NCBI GenBank assembly: GCA_030452275.1
Contig: JAKDMR010000004.1
Coordinates: forward strand, 1-29,757
Source of the DNA: Candidatus Nitrosocosmicus sp.
Lineage (GTDB): Archaea > Thermoproteota > Nitrososphaeria > Nitrososphaerales > Nitrososphaeraceae
Length of the DNA: 29,757 nucleotides
Direction: 5' to 3'
The notes beneath the pieces were generated by a model. It searched no databases, had not been told where the DNA came from, and saw only the letters and a list, made by a program, of their open reading frames with translations. This document shows positions 1 to 8,325 of the stretch, piece after piece. How positions within the stretch are numbered: the stretch's first letter is position 1; each line of letters starts with the position of its first letter. The position numbers were made by a program, and so were the translations under genes.

Positions 1-1
1 T

Positions 2-1006
2 GATCATATAAACAAAAAACCTGAAATCATTTACAATGATAAGCAATCTGATCCTGTTACTGACACTCTGGCATGCCCCTATTGCCCCGGATCTACCGGC
101 GATTGCAACAATCTCGTATTATCTTTTGTGGTCAAGGAAGGGATATTGCAGAGACTATATGATACAACAGATGATGAGAATGAGAATTGGTCGATCCGAG
201 TCTTTGAATGCACAAATCCCATCGTAACCGCGCATTCAAATCAACAGTATTCTGATAGACCATTTTATAGAGAGCCAGCATGTGGATATGACCTTATAAT
301 AGTTCCAACCCCAAAGCACGATATCGCTCTTTCGGAATTGTCCATTGATCAATGGACCAATTTGTTATTGGTGCTCCAGGACAGGGTGAGATGGTTGTAC
401 AGCCAGCGAGGTGTGACATATGTTGCCATATATGCTAGCCGTGGTACAAATGGGGGTAGTAAAATAAAACATCCTCATTTTCATATCACCACATTTTCAT
501 CAATCCCTCCGATCATTGAAAAAGAAGCAAAAACCTTTCACCAATCCATGAATGAAAGCGGAAGTTGTCCTGCATGTAATATGATAGAGTCTGAAATTAA
601 CGGTCCTCGACAATTGTTCTCTACTAATGGTTTCATAACTTTAGTTCCATGGGCACCCACATATAATTACGAATTTTGGATTTGTCCTCGCAAACATTCT
701 ACCTTTTTTTCAAAGGCAAGTCAGAAGGAGATAAATGATCTAGCCTTGGTGATTTGTTCATCTCTACGAGGCATGGATAAAATACTAGGCAAAACGGATT
801 TTAGCATGGCATTTCATATCTCGCCTGAGAAGAAGAATAGTAGACAGTTACACTGGCACCTAGAAGTGTACCCTCTAATTTCTTCATGGTCTGGATTGGA
901 AAGGGGATTTGGGATTTACGTAAACACACCAAATCCTGAAGATTCTGCTAAAATACTGGGAGAAGCTTCAAGAAAGGAATTAGCAAACTTGATTGGTGTG
1001 CATTAA
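2..1006 (+). CDS. GalT/HIT-superfamily nucleotidyltransferase, 5'-truncated by window edge
   Basis: The reading frame is open from base 2, so the start codon lies before the window; the ATG at 128 is internal. The translated part (334 residues) has a zinc-type CPYC followed by a further Cys at window codons 25-35, a HIT-like HPHFH near window codon 158, and a second CPAC pair after it. The C-terminal half contains an LHWHLEVYP segment. This two-half layout with paired CxxC motifs is that of galactose-1-phosphate uridylyltransferase and related archaeal proteins, which transfer a nucleotidyl group through a histidine intermediate. The usual HxHxQ is HxHxH here, as in HIT hydrolases, so uridylyltransfer is not assured. 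Family assignment is fairly sure; substrate is not. Confidence 0.75.
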   Translation, partial: DHINKKPEIIYNDKQSDPVTDTLACPYCPGSTGDCNNLVLSFVVKEGILQRLYDTTDDENENWSIRVFECTNPIVTAHSNQQYSDRPFYREPACGYDLIIVPTPKHDIALSELSIDQWTNLLLVLQDRVRWLYSQRGVTYVAIYASRGTNGGSKIKHPHFHITTFSSIPPIIEKEAKTFHQSMNESGSCPACNMIESEINGPRQLFSTNGFITLVPWAPTYNYEFWICPRKHSTFFSKASQKEINDLALVICSSLRGMDKILGKTDFSMAFHISPEKKNSRQLHWHLEVYPLISSWSGLERGFGIYVNTPNPEDSAKILGEASRKELANLIGVH

Positions 1007-1018
1007 CTGCTTTTTGTA

Positions 1019-1036
1019 ACAATATTAAAATATTGT
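1019..1036. promoter_or_regulatory. 18-bp inverted repeat in promoter of the 1061 gene
   Basis: ACAATATT-AA-AATATTGT has two perfect 8-bp arms. It lies 25-42 bases before the ATG at 1061, where a TATA box and initiator would be expected. It may be an operator or only an AT-rich promoter element. Confidence 0.35.
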
Positions 1037-1060
1037 ATCTTTTAAGATGAAAATATAGAA

Positions 1061-1498
1061 ATGTTTAGAGCCGGCGAATGGTTGTCAATTGCAGTTTTGG
1101 GTCTAGTTGTTTTATTTATATTCAACTCAATAGCCTTCTTTACTTTTCTGATTGGTCCTGAGGGGACGGGCCCTACAACCACAGTCGAGCCATCCACGGC
1201 ATATCTTCAATTTATTTTCATGACGCTAGCACCGGCGATCGGACTTTCATATTTTACAAACGTATTATCTGAAGGATCACGGTTTTCCCCCATTCTGATA
1301 TTAGCATCTGGAATTTGTTTAGTCTTTGGGATGGTCTACGTGACTACATTGATACCCATGATAACTCAAATTGATTTGCCTTCATGGGTTAGTTTTGCAC
1401 CTTGGGTATTTTCTGTCTTTGGTATAATTTTGATAGCTATGGGTTACATAAACTATAGAAAGAGTGCCCATATTTCCGCCAAAAATAATGAGCTCTAA
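1061..1498 (+). CDS. Hypothetical four-helix membrane protein
   Basis: 145 residues that I do not recognise. Hydrophobicity suggests four membrane helices at about residues 8-33, 48-70, 75-98 and 110-129, with a short charged cytoplasmic-type tail (YRKSAHISAKNNEL). No catalytic motif or signal cleavage site is evident. It has its own promoter region after the GalT-like gene and is followed 27 bases later by the epimerase pseudogene. The ATG at 1061 is the only good start, placed at the edge of the first hydrophobic segment. Confidence 0.7.
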   Translation: MFRAGEWLSIAVLGLVVLFIFNSIAFFTFLIGPEGTGPTTTVEPSTAYLQFIFMTLAPAIGLSYFTNVLSEGSRFSPILILASGICLVFGMVYVTTLIPMITQIDLPSWVSFAPWVFSVFGIILIAMGYINYRKSAHISAKNNEL

Positions 1499-1525
1499 CT
1501 ACTAGAAAATGGTGATTTATTAGTC

Positions 1526-2922
1526 ATGGCGCGAGATAAACAATCTTCTAGTAAAATTATAGGATCAAATCAGATAAATATTAACAGAAGGTTTGACACG
1601 CTGAAGATAGACAAGGAGTTCCTTCCAATTAGAATCAACAACCATAATTTAGAAACGATTTTTTCCAAGGATAATGAATTAAATAAAGCTTTAGCTATTG
1701 TAATAGGCACAAAGCCAGATTTCTATAAGCAAGCGCCCCTCTTAATAGAATCAATTAAGGAAGGTTTACCCTCATTTATTATTTTTACAGGACAGCATTA
1801 CGATGAATTACTAGGTTATGGGATAAAGGAATTTGATTTGGAAAATTCAATAGTATGCGATTTACAGATTCGTGGGATTTGATGGAAAAATCTAGCGATT
1901 TGATCATGAAATTTGGGCACTTTAGATATTTGAAAAGAAGATACTCAGGCAATAGGATTCTACCGATTGTTCATGGAGATACGTTGGTGGCAGGAATTGC
2001 TACTTTGTCTTGGGTTTTTGGACTAGGACAAAAGGTCGGACAAAATGAGGCTGGGCTTAGGTCGATGAGTCCAACAGTTATCCAAGGTATAAAGATGAAT
2101 GTAAATCCAACTTGGTCTGATGTAGAAAAATTTATTACCAATCAATTGTCTTCATCCTGGTTCTTAACGAGGTAAGAACCGTTTCCTGAACAAATTGATA
2201 CTTGGGTATGTTCTTCAGGAACAAAAAAAAATTTTGTTCCTACAAAACTAAACAAATAGCATTTACTAAGAGAAGGGTATCCGGACGAAGATATTCACAT
2301 AGTTGGGAATTCAGTTGTAGATGCTATTGCTATCAAAAGAATGAAAAAACCTGAGAATAGCATTTTTGAATTATATCCTAAATTGGAATCCGGAAACTGG
2401 ATCAGAATGGATATCCATCGAAGGGAAAATCTAACGAACCATAGGTTTAATGCTATAATAGGCGGGTTGACTGATTTAATAAAGGATTCGGAATTTAAAG
2501 TTGTTTTAGTCTTATTAAATGCTACCATATCTGCATTGAACAGGTTTGATCTTTACAATAAACTTAGAGAACTAGAGAATGCTTATCCTGAAAAGTTTAT
2601 GATGACTGAATTATGGGAAGAATATGGCCACGTTGTAGAATTCTTGGACAGTGGAAAATGCTGGGCAGAGATTACCGACTCGGGATCAATTCAAGAAGAA
2701 TTGCTGTACTTCCCAAAAGTCAGCTCCTTTACCGTTAGATTCAATACCGATCGACCAGAAACGGTCTTTTACGCGAGAGGCAATCTTTTAGTTCCTCCGA
2801 TGAACCGAATGTGGTTACCAAGAATGATTACCACAATATATGAAAAAGGAATGGATTATGGATTTGATTTTAAGAAGAAAAAACAAATTTATGGAAACCC
2901 TGGAGAAGTATCAAAAAAATAG
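1526..2922 (+). pseudogene. Broken UDP-N-acetylglucosamine 2-epimerase (WecB-like)
   Basis: The remains of a non-hydrolysing UDP-GlcNAc 2-epimerase run through three pieces. Piece one (1526-1882) has the family N-terminus, AIVIGTKPDFYKQAPLL and FTGQHYDELL. At the GGG of 1874-1876 one base is missing; restoring it joins LQIRG to DLMEKSSDL in the next frame, which continues through PIVHGDTLVAG and GQNEAGLRS. In-frame TAA (2173-2175) and TAG (2257-2259) follow. The third part, from about 2260, has HIVGNSVVDA, DIHRRENL, a conserved ITDSGSIQEE motif and DRPETV. A repaired product would be about 465 residues, including an N-terminal extension of about 60. Two stops plus an indel argue for genuine decay more than one sequencing error. 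The intact enzyme would make UDP-ManNAc for surface glycans. Confidence 0.85.
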
Positions 2923-3013
2923 TAAAATTAATGAAAAAAGAATTTGAGAATAGAGAAAATAACTTTTTTCCCTGGCTACATCAAAGGTTTAACTATTGGC
3001 ACGAGAACGATGA

Positions 3014-3040
3014 TTTTGACTATCTTTAGTTGAGTCAAAA
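3014..3040. repeat. 8-bp inverted repeat upstream of the 3078 gene
   Basis: TTTTGACT and AGTCAAAA are perfect complements separated by an 11-base loop. The element lies just upstream of the TATA box at 3049. It could be a terminator stem for upstream transcription or an operator. Confidence 0.3.
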
Positions 3041-3048
3041 GCAAATAG

Positions 3049-3058
3049 TTATATAATT
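3049..3058 (+). promoter_or_regulatory. TATA box for the 3078 gene
   Basis: TTATATAATT is centred about 25 bases before the TTG at 3078, the spacing expected of an archaeal leaderless transcript. It supports the TTG as the true start. Confidence 0.5.
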
Positions 3059-3077
3059 ATGAATTAGAAAATTTTTA

Positions 3078-3755
3078 TTGCCCTCCGACACAAAGTTCAG
3101 GATTAATCTAAAAGAAGGTGTTTTCGAACTTGAAGGTAATGAATCTTTTGTAGATAAACATTTAGAAAAGTTTGAAGAAATTTTCAAGGTTGCTATTAAG
3201 GAGGTCATCATCAATAATAAGGATAATGTGCTTAATTACACAAATACATCATCTAAAGCAACTGTAAACAATGGACCAATCCCGCTGGAGAATTATTCTT
3301 CTCAGGAGTCTAGAACTCATTCATCGAAGAATAAAGACCTTCAAACTTCGGAGTATAATGATGTTCAAAGAGAATTATCCCTATCAGGCAAGTCCACAAA
3401 GCATTCTATTCCAAAGATCTCTATCAATATACCTCCATTGCCTGTGGATTTAAAACAAAATCATGAAAAAATTGGCCTCCGAGATTTTTATGCAGAGAAA
3501 AAACCAACAAATCACTACGAAAAAACTACTTTATTCGTCTTTTATTTAACCAAATATAATAAGCAACAGGAGATTAGATATGGGGAGATCCTCTCCTGTT
3601 ATGAAGAAATCAACGAAAAAAAACCAAGTATCATTGACATTGTGAAAAATGCTATAAGGTACAAAGGATGGCTTGAGCCAGGTATCGAAAAATTATCAAC
3701 TCGATTAACAATTTCTGGTGAGAACTTTATAAAATTTGATTTGCCAAAAACTTGA
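3078..3755 (+). CDS. Hypothetical two-domain protein
   Basis: 225 residues from a TTG start supported by the TATA box 25 bases upstream. Residues about 5-45 form a short alpha/beta unit (FRINLKEGVFELEG, then a long helix). Residues about 50-125 are polar and low-complexity, probably an unstructured linker. Residues about 138-225 look like a compact helical or winged-helix-like domain with an FYAEKKPTNHYEKTTLFVFY segment. I recall similar N-terminal units in archaeal proteins of unknown role, but I cannot name a family. A DNA- or protein-binding role is a guess. It ends 48 bases from the convergent endA gene. Confidence 0.65.
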   Translation: MPSDTKFRINLKEGVFELEGNESFVDKHLEKFEEIFKVAIKEVIINNKDNVLNYTNTSSKATVNNGPIPLENYSSQESRTHSSKNKDLQTSEYNDVQRELSLSGKSTKHSIPKISINIPPLPVDLKQNHEKIGLRDFYAEKKPTNHYEKTTLFVFYLTKYNKQQEIRYGEILSCYEEINEKKPSIIDIVKNAIRYKGWLEPGIEKLSTRLTISGENFIKFDLPKT

Positions 3756-3803
3756 TAAGATTCTTATTCAATATCTGTTTGACCTTACATCAAGCGAAAT
3801 AAA

Positions 3804-4358
3804 TTAAGCTCGCCACCAGTCAAAGCCTACAAATTTGATAGAATTGTCAGATAGATCAACAATAGCCAAAATGAACTGCTTTTTGACAGTGGTTGCAAGT
3901 CTACCTGCAAGCACTATATCAATGCTAGTAATATTGTCATTTTGTTTCAATACCTTTACAAGAAAGGGTGCGTGATCGATACCAGGTCCATGAATATAGA
4001 CAGCAAAGTCGCAACCAAATTTTATACCTGGAGTAACAATATAACCTTTATCTCTCAAATTTTCAAATACTATGTACTTGACTTCAAAGTTTACATATTG
4101 CTTCTTACAAATTTTTAAAATCTCCCTTGTCTCAACATTTGTGGTAGAATCTTTGAAAATTTTGAGCCGATTTTTATTACAAAGATAGTATCCCTCAATT
4201 AGGTCGAGTACTAACGGCGCATCAAATTCAGAATTTTTAGGTTTAGATATGCCCAAAGGCTTACCAAAATATCCATCACCAAACAATGCTCTTGATTCTA
4301 GAATATCATGAATGAATATTCTGTTTTCGACTAGTTGACCAGTAAATGTGGGTATCAA
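3804..4358 (-). CDS. endA: tRNA-intron endonuclease
   Basis: 184 residues, the size of the single-domain archaeal endonuclease that assembles as a homotetramer. It cuts bulge-helix-bulge introns out of pre-tRNA. The catalytic triad is visible by position and motif: Tyr121 in GCDFAVY, His129 in GIDHAPFLV and Lys159 or Lys160 in TTVKKQF. The upstream YIVFENLRDKGYIVTPGIKFG block is the typical family signature. The start is TTG, which overlaps the TGA stop of the DUF47 C-terminal reading frame in a TTGA, implying translational coupling. Confidence is high. Confidence 0.93.
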   Translation of the reverse strand: MIPTFTGQLVENRIFIHDILESRALFGDGYFGKPLGISKPKNSEFDAPLVLDLIEGYYLCNKNRLKIFKDSTTNVETREILKICKKQYVNFEVKYIVFENLRDKGYIVTPGIKFGCDFAVYIHGPGIDHAPFLVKVLKQNDNITSIDIVLAGRLATTVKKQFILAIVDLSDNSIKFVGFDWWRA

Positions 4359-4750
4359 ATGCTTAAAGCTAGTATTGTAAAAGAGTTAGAAGCCTGTTGA
4401 CATTTGTCGATCATCCATTCGATACCCTCTATAGTATCCTTGAACAAAATCAAATCCTTCTGGGAAGTTATTTTGTCTAGCGCTTTAATTGTCAATTCTC
4501 TGTGCTTTTTGTCTCCTTCAATTTCTATCCTTTGGACTTCGCTTGCTAATTCGATTGTATTTTCGGGTTTGATTGTAAGAGTTCTTGACATCACATTGAT
4601 TTTGAACAGAATGTCTATTATTATGTCGACCGTATCTTTCAGCTGAACTTCGAAATCTTGTTTAATGACTTTTGGTTTGATATTTGACAATCTGAAGGCA
4701 ACCCCACTGATATAACCAGAAATTTCATCAATAAAATATGCACTTTTCAA
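4355..4750 (-). CDS. PhoU-like DUF47 protein, C-terminal fragment
   Basis: 131 residues matching the second part of archaeal DUF47/PhoU-like proteins: FIDEISGYISGVAFRLSNIK at the start and DTIEGIEWMIDKCQQASNSF near the end. DUF47 proteins are all-helical relatives of PhoU, often linked to phosphate transporters. This frame begins at a TTG that overlaps the stop of the upstream 85-residue frame as TTGA. One added T in the TTTT run just before that stop would join both frames into a single 216-residue protein, about the family's normal length. It ends in another TTGA overlap with endA. Either a frameshifted gene, a naturally split pair, or a sequence error. Confidence 0.75.
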   Translation of the reverse strand: MKSAYFIDEISGYISGVAFRLSNIKPKVIKQDFEVQLKDTVDIIIDILFKINVMSRTLTIKPENTIELASEVQRIEIEGDKKHRELTIKALDKITSQKDLILFKDTIEGIEWMIDKCQQASNSFTILALSI

Positions 4751-5004
4751 AAGGTCTTTCCATAAGTCATTAAACTTCCAATTGCTATTACCTCTCTAGT
4801 AATTTGCTTTCTCAGCATTATTATATCGTTTTCGATGACACTCATCTTATCAGAGGATTCTCTAATTCCATCCTTTTTATCCTGGATAATAGCATCCATC
4901 ATTATTGCTAATTCTCGATATAAATTCAGAATCTTATTTGTCTCTTTTTGTAGTATTGCTGTTGTTTTCCTCTTAGATTGGACCTCTAGCTCACCGCTAT
5001 ACAT
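4747..5004 (-). CDS. PhoU-like DUF47 protein, N-terminal fragment
   Basis: 85 residues corresponding to the N-terminal helices of DUF47 proteins, beginning MYSGELEVQSKRKTTAILQ and containing RELAIMMDAI. The stop TGA follows ACCTTT; the natural continuation, SAYFIDEISGYI, is in the next frame. The start ATG has an archaeal TATA-like element 27-35 bases upstream, so this piece carries the promoter for itself, the C-terminal fragment and endA. On its own it would lack the second half of the helical bundle. Confidence 0.75.
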   Translation of the reverse strand: MYSGELEVQSKRKTTAILQKETNKILNLYRELAIMMDAIIQDKKDGIRESSDKMSVIENDIIMLRKQITREVIAIGSLMTYGKTF

Positions 5005-5030
5005 TTATTGGTTACAAAAGATTGTTTGTT

Positions 5031-5039
5031 CATATAATT
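5031..5039 (-). promoter_or_regulatory. TATA-like element for the DUF47-endA operon
   Basis: On the minus strand the element reads GAATTATATG, 27-36 bases before the ATG at 5004. Hom ends at 5083, so this gap of 78 bases probably holds an independent promoter. Confidence 0.4.
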
Positions 5040-5082
5040 CTTTATTAAAAACAACTGAAAACTAATAAGCGGGGCCAAAACC

Positions 5083-6099
5083 TTAATTTAGCTGGTAGTT
5101 GGTGAAGTTTTCCTTGATTTCTATGAGATCCCTCAAAACAGAACTAGCAGTTTCCATACCTCCAGCTCCTTTCCCTATTATCGTTTGCGCACCAGAATGT
5201 TCTGATCTAAAAGTAACAGCATTCAAAGTCCCATTAACACATATTGGATCATCCTTTGAGATTGGGATGGGCTTAACGAAAAGACTATCCTTGTCGCAAT
5301 TCGCAATCAATTTTAATGATTTCCCTTCCATTGTGGACTTAATTATGTCCTCTTGATCTACATTGGTAATTCCTATTCTGTCTACATCTTTTAACGTTAC
5401 TTTGTATCCCATTATCCAGTTAGCCATTATGACTAATTTAGCTGCAGCGTCATCACCATCAATGTCCAAAGAAGGATCAGCTTCAGCATATCCTTTCTGC
5501 TTAGCATCATCGAGTGCCTCATTAAAATGCAATCCATCACCCATTTTAGTTAAGATATAATTTGTAGTCCCATTCAATATCCCTGTAAAGGATGTAATTC
5601 TATCTCCTTTTAGACAATGTTTTGCAAATTCCAACACGGGAGTACCTCCACCTACTGTTCCACTAAATCTCAACATAACGTTATTATATTCAGATAGTTC
5701 TACTAAGGAGGAAAAGGATAACGCTAATGGTCCTTTATTTACAGTAATTACATTCTTTTTGGTTCTTAATCCTGAAATTACGTGAGACAACCCTGGCTCG
5801 GCCGTAGTTAAGTTGGTGGGAGTAAGTTCTAGCAAGACTTCAGCGTCGATATTTTCAATAAAATTATCAGCATTAAATATGGTTTCAGAATACTTGCTGA
5901 CTTCTCCATATTTTTCCTTAATTCTTAGAACCCTCTCCAAATCTAAGCCAGTTTGAGAATATGCAATTCCCCTACTGTCTATGCATGCAACAACCCTCGG
6001 TTTTATCCCATAATTCTTATATAATAAGTTCGAGCTAGAAATCAATAATCTTAAAAAACTTTGGCCTACAACCCCCATTCCACATACTATTATTCTCAT
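5083..6099 (-). CDS. hom: Homoserine dehydrogenase
   Basis: 338 residues catalysing NAD(P)H-dependent reduction of aspartate semialdehyde to homoserine, the branch point to threonine and methionine. The Rossmann motif GMGVVG is at 7-12. NKGPL at 121-125 holds the conserved Lys122. GTVGGGTPVLEF follows at about 147-158. The substrate and catalytic block runs from Glu206 through Asp212 and Asp217 to Lys221. There is no C-terminal ACT domain, so feedback control by threonine through such a domain is not expected. The ATG start directly precedes the first beta strand. It is a single gene, divergent from trxB. Confidence 0.93.
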   Translation of the reverse strand: MRIIVCGMGVVGQSFLRLLISSSNLLYKNYGIKPRVVACIDSRGIAYSQTGLDLERVLRIKEKYGEVSKYSETIFNADNFIENIDAEVLLELTPTNLTTAEPGLSHVISGLRTKKNVITVNKGPLALSFSSLVELSEYNNVMLRFSGTVGGGTPVLEFAKHCLKGDRITSFTGILNGTTNYILTKMGDGLHFNEALDDAKQKGYAEADPSLDIDGDDAAAKLVIMANWIMGYKVTLKDVDRIGITNVDQEDIIKSTMEGKSLKLIANCDKDSLFVKPIPISKDDPICVNGTLNAVTFRSEHSGAQTIIGKGAGGMETASSVLRDLIEIKENFTNYQLN

Positions 6100-6210
6100 T
6101 AGATTTGTCCTTTTATCATTATTATTGGAGAATATAATAAAATTTGTATTAGAAATTTATCAAATCAAGTTGGATAAATTAGGAATGGTAATAAAATACC
6201 GCCTAATACA

Positions 6211-6219
6211 TTAATAAAT
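6211..6219 (+). promoter_or_regulatory. TATA box for trxB
   Basis: TTAATAAAT lies 22-30 bases before the ATG at 6241, consistent with a leaderless or nearly leaderless mRNA. No Shine-Dalgarno sequence is visible. Confidence 0.45.
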
Positions 6220-6240
6220 GAAATTCTAGGTCTATATATT

Positions 6241-7242
6241 ATGACCCTATCTGTGGATGGATTTGATATTGAAAAAACTAATGTTAAAGGAAATCATACC
6301 CCAAGTAACGGAGAAGATAATCACTTTGATGTTGTCATAATCGGTTCTGGACCAGCCGGATATACCGCATCTATCTACACTTCAAGAGCAAAATTAAGAA
6401 CCCTCGTAATCTCAGGCAGTTTACCTGGTGGGCAATTGATGACCACTACCGAAGTTGAAAATTATCCAGGATTCCCTAATGGGATAAATGGGCCAGAGTT
6501 GATGATGTATATGCAAGAACAATCAGAAAGATTTGGAACTACCATGCTAATAGACGAAGTCACAAGAGTGGATTTTAATTCTAAACCATTTAAAATTTTT
6601 ACTGGTTCCTCAGCTTACACCTCTGATTCAGTATTAATTAGTACGGGCGCTACCCCTAGAAAGTTGGGAATTAAAAGCGAACAAGAGTTTTCTGGAAAGG
6701 GCCTATCTTACTGTGCGACTTGTGATGGGCCATTTTTTAAGAATCAAGACATTGTAGTTGTGGGCGGTGGGGATACTGCTCTGGAAGAAGCAACATTTTT
6801 GACCAAATTTGGTAAAACCGTTAAAGTTGTTCATAGACGCGACAATCTACGTGCAAGCAAAATTTTGCAAGAACGAGCCTTTGAAAACCCTAAAATCGAA
6901 TTTATTTGGAATTCATCGATTATGAATGTTAAAGGAGACAAGAAAGTCTCATCCGTAGTGATTAAGAACACTAATACCGATGAAGAAAAAAATTTAGAGG
7001 CAGGCGGGCTTTTTGTTGCGATAGGTCATGAACCAAATACAGCTGTCTTTAAGGGACAAGTGGATCTGGACGAAAAAGGATACGTATTAGTAAAGAATGG
7101 CACTAGGACGAATATCGAAGGTGTTTTCGCAGCAGGCGATGTTCATGACTTTAAATACAGGCAAGCGATTACCGCTGCTGGATTTGGGTGTATGGCTGCC
7201 TTAGACATTGAAAAATGGCTGTCTGAAAAAAGGAGTAGATAA
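6241..7242 (+). CDS. trxB: Thioredoxin reductase (NADPH)
   Basis: 333 residues of the low-molecular-weight FAD enzyme that passes electrons from NADPH to thioredoxin. FAD motif GSGPAG is at 35-40. The redox-active CATC is Cys158-Cys161. The NADP-binding GGGDTALEE is at 175-183, followed by HRR at 198-200, which favours NADPH. The second FAD motif FAAGDV is near the C-terminus. About 28 polar residues precede the first beta strand, longer than bacterial TrxB; TATA spacing supports the ATG at 6241. It faces cysM convergently across a T-rich gap. Confidence 0.94.
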   Translation: MTLSVDGFDIEKTNVKGNHTPSNGEDNHFDVVIIGSGPAGYTASIYTSRAKLRTLVISGSLPGGQLMTTTEVENYPGFPNGINGPELMMYMQEQSERFGTTMLIDEVTRVDFNSKPFKIFTGSSAYTSDSVLISTGATPRKLGIKSEQEFSGKGLSYCATCDGPFFKNQDIVVVGGGDTALEEATFLTKFGKTVKVVHRRDNLRASKILQERAFENPKIEFIWNSSIMNVKGDKKVSSVVIKNTNTDEEKNLEAGGLFVAIGHEPNTAVFKGQVDLDEKGYVLVKNGTRTNIEGVFAAGDVHDFKYRQAITAAGFGCMAALDIEKWLSEKRSR

Positions 7243-7251
7243 TAAAACCCT

Positions 7252-7270
7252 CCTATTTTATTTTTATTCC
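7252..7270 (+). terminator. T-rich terminator after trxB
   Basis: CCTATTTTATTTTTATTCC lies 10 bases after the trxB stop in a convergent gap. Runs of T without a stem are typical archaeal termination signals. Confidence 0.4.
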
Positions 7271-7307
7271 ACAATAGGCAAAAGTGGATTAATGTTATCC
7301 TTTATTG

Positions 7308-8324
7308 TTACTGGTATGCTAGTTTTGGCAAAAAGCTATTGTTTTTCAAATAATTTTCAAATTCATCGTCTGTAAATACCGACTGTTCGGTGTACAAACT
7401 TTTGAACTTGCGACCATCGTCAGCAAATATGCCCACAAAAACTTGATTCTTGGCTGTAGACTCTGAAGCTCGTTCGATCATACTGGCAAGAACAGAACCA
7501 GAAGAAGGCCCAACCAACATATTTTCATTCATCGCAATTTGCTTTACCATTCTAAATGATTTGTCGTTGGTTGCTGTATACCAATCATCAACGACTTCTT
7601 CTCGCCTCAAGAAAAGCTCAGGTTTTGCGGATTCTTCAAAGTTTCTTAACCCTTGGAGTAAATGATTTCTCTGTGCTTGAACCGCAACTACTTGGATTTC
7701 ATTATCCTTTTCTTTTAAGAATTTTCCAGTTCCAGTAATAGTACCTCCAGTTCCAGCTCCGGTGAAAAAATGAGTTATTTTTCCATTGGTTTGTTCCCAT
7801 ATTTCAGGTCCAGTACTTTGAAAGTGTGATAGATAATTAGAATCATTTTCGTACTGATTTGGCATATAGTAAACATCTGGTCTAGGTTTAGAAATTGCGT
7901 ACGCAAGGGCTATGCTCTGATCCGTACCAGCACCTACTCGCGGGCATAAATCATCTGAAGTCTCATGTAAAGTAGCTCCCAATTTTCTAAGAATATCCTT
8001 AGTTTCTGTACTTACTTTTTCAGGAATTACAATCTCTACTTTATAACCCAAATAAGATGCGATTCCTGCTAAAGCAATGCCGGTGTTACCTGATGTAGGT
8101 TCAATAATTATGCTTTTATCCTTTCTAAGAATTTTTTTTTCTTCAGCATTTTTTATCATCCAATACGCTGCTCTGTCTTTTACTGATCCAAAGGGATTAT
8201 ACCATTCAAGTTTTGCGTATATCTTTACATTATCGGTTGAAAAGCTTTTCAATTGTACCAATGGTGTATTTCCGATTCTTTCAGTTACATTATTAGAATC
8301 TGAATAAGTGGTCGAAGTCGTCAT
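7308..8324 (-). CDS. cysM: Cysteine synthase family PLP enzyme, CysM/O-phosphoserine-type candidate
   Basis: 338 residues of the fold-type II cysteine synthase family, which replace the activated hydroxyl of serine with sulfide or a carrier persulfide/thiocarboxylate. PLP lysine is Lys49 in GSVKDRA. The substrate loop PTSGNTG is at 76-82 and the phosphate-binding GTGGT at 191-195. A GLRNFEE segment with Arg227 resembles ALRNMDE in mycobacterial CysM, where, as I recall, an arginine there reads the phosphate of O-phosphoserine. Start ATG is 1 base after the tusA stop, so both are co-transcribed. Family is certain; O-phosphoserine specificity and the symbol are inference (cysK is the alternative). 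Confidence 0.85.
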   Translation of the reverse strand: MTTSTTYSDSNNVTERIGNTPLVQLKSFSTDNVKIYAKLEWYNPFGSVKDRAAYWMIKNAEEKKILRKDKSIIIEPTSGNTGIALAGIASYLGYKVEIVIPEKVSTETKDILRKLGATLHETSDDLCPRVGAGTDQSIALAYAISKPRPDVYYMPNQYENDSNYLSHFQSTGPEIWEQTNGKITHFFTGAGTGGTITGTGKFLKEKDNEIQVVAVQAQRNHLLQGLRNFEESAKPELFLRREEVVDDWYTATNDKSFRMVKQIAMNENMLVGPSSGSVLASMIERASESTAKNQVFVGIFADDGRKFKSLYTEQSVFTDDEFENYLKNNSFLPKLAYQ

Positions 8325-8325
8325 C

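Noticed and set aside
36..227. 63-residue frame at the left edge
   Set aside because: It is out of frame with the GalT-like gene, whose CPYC zinc motif reads through the same bases.
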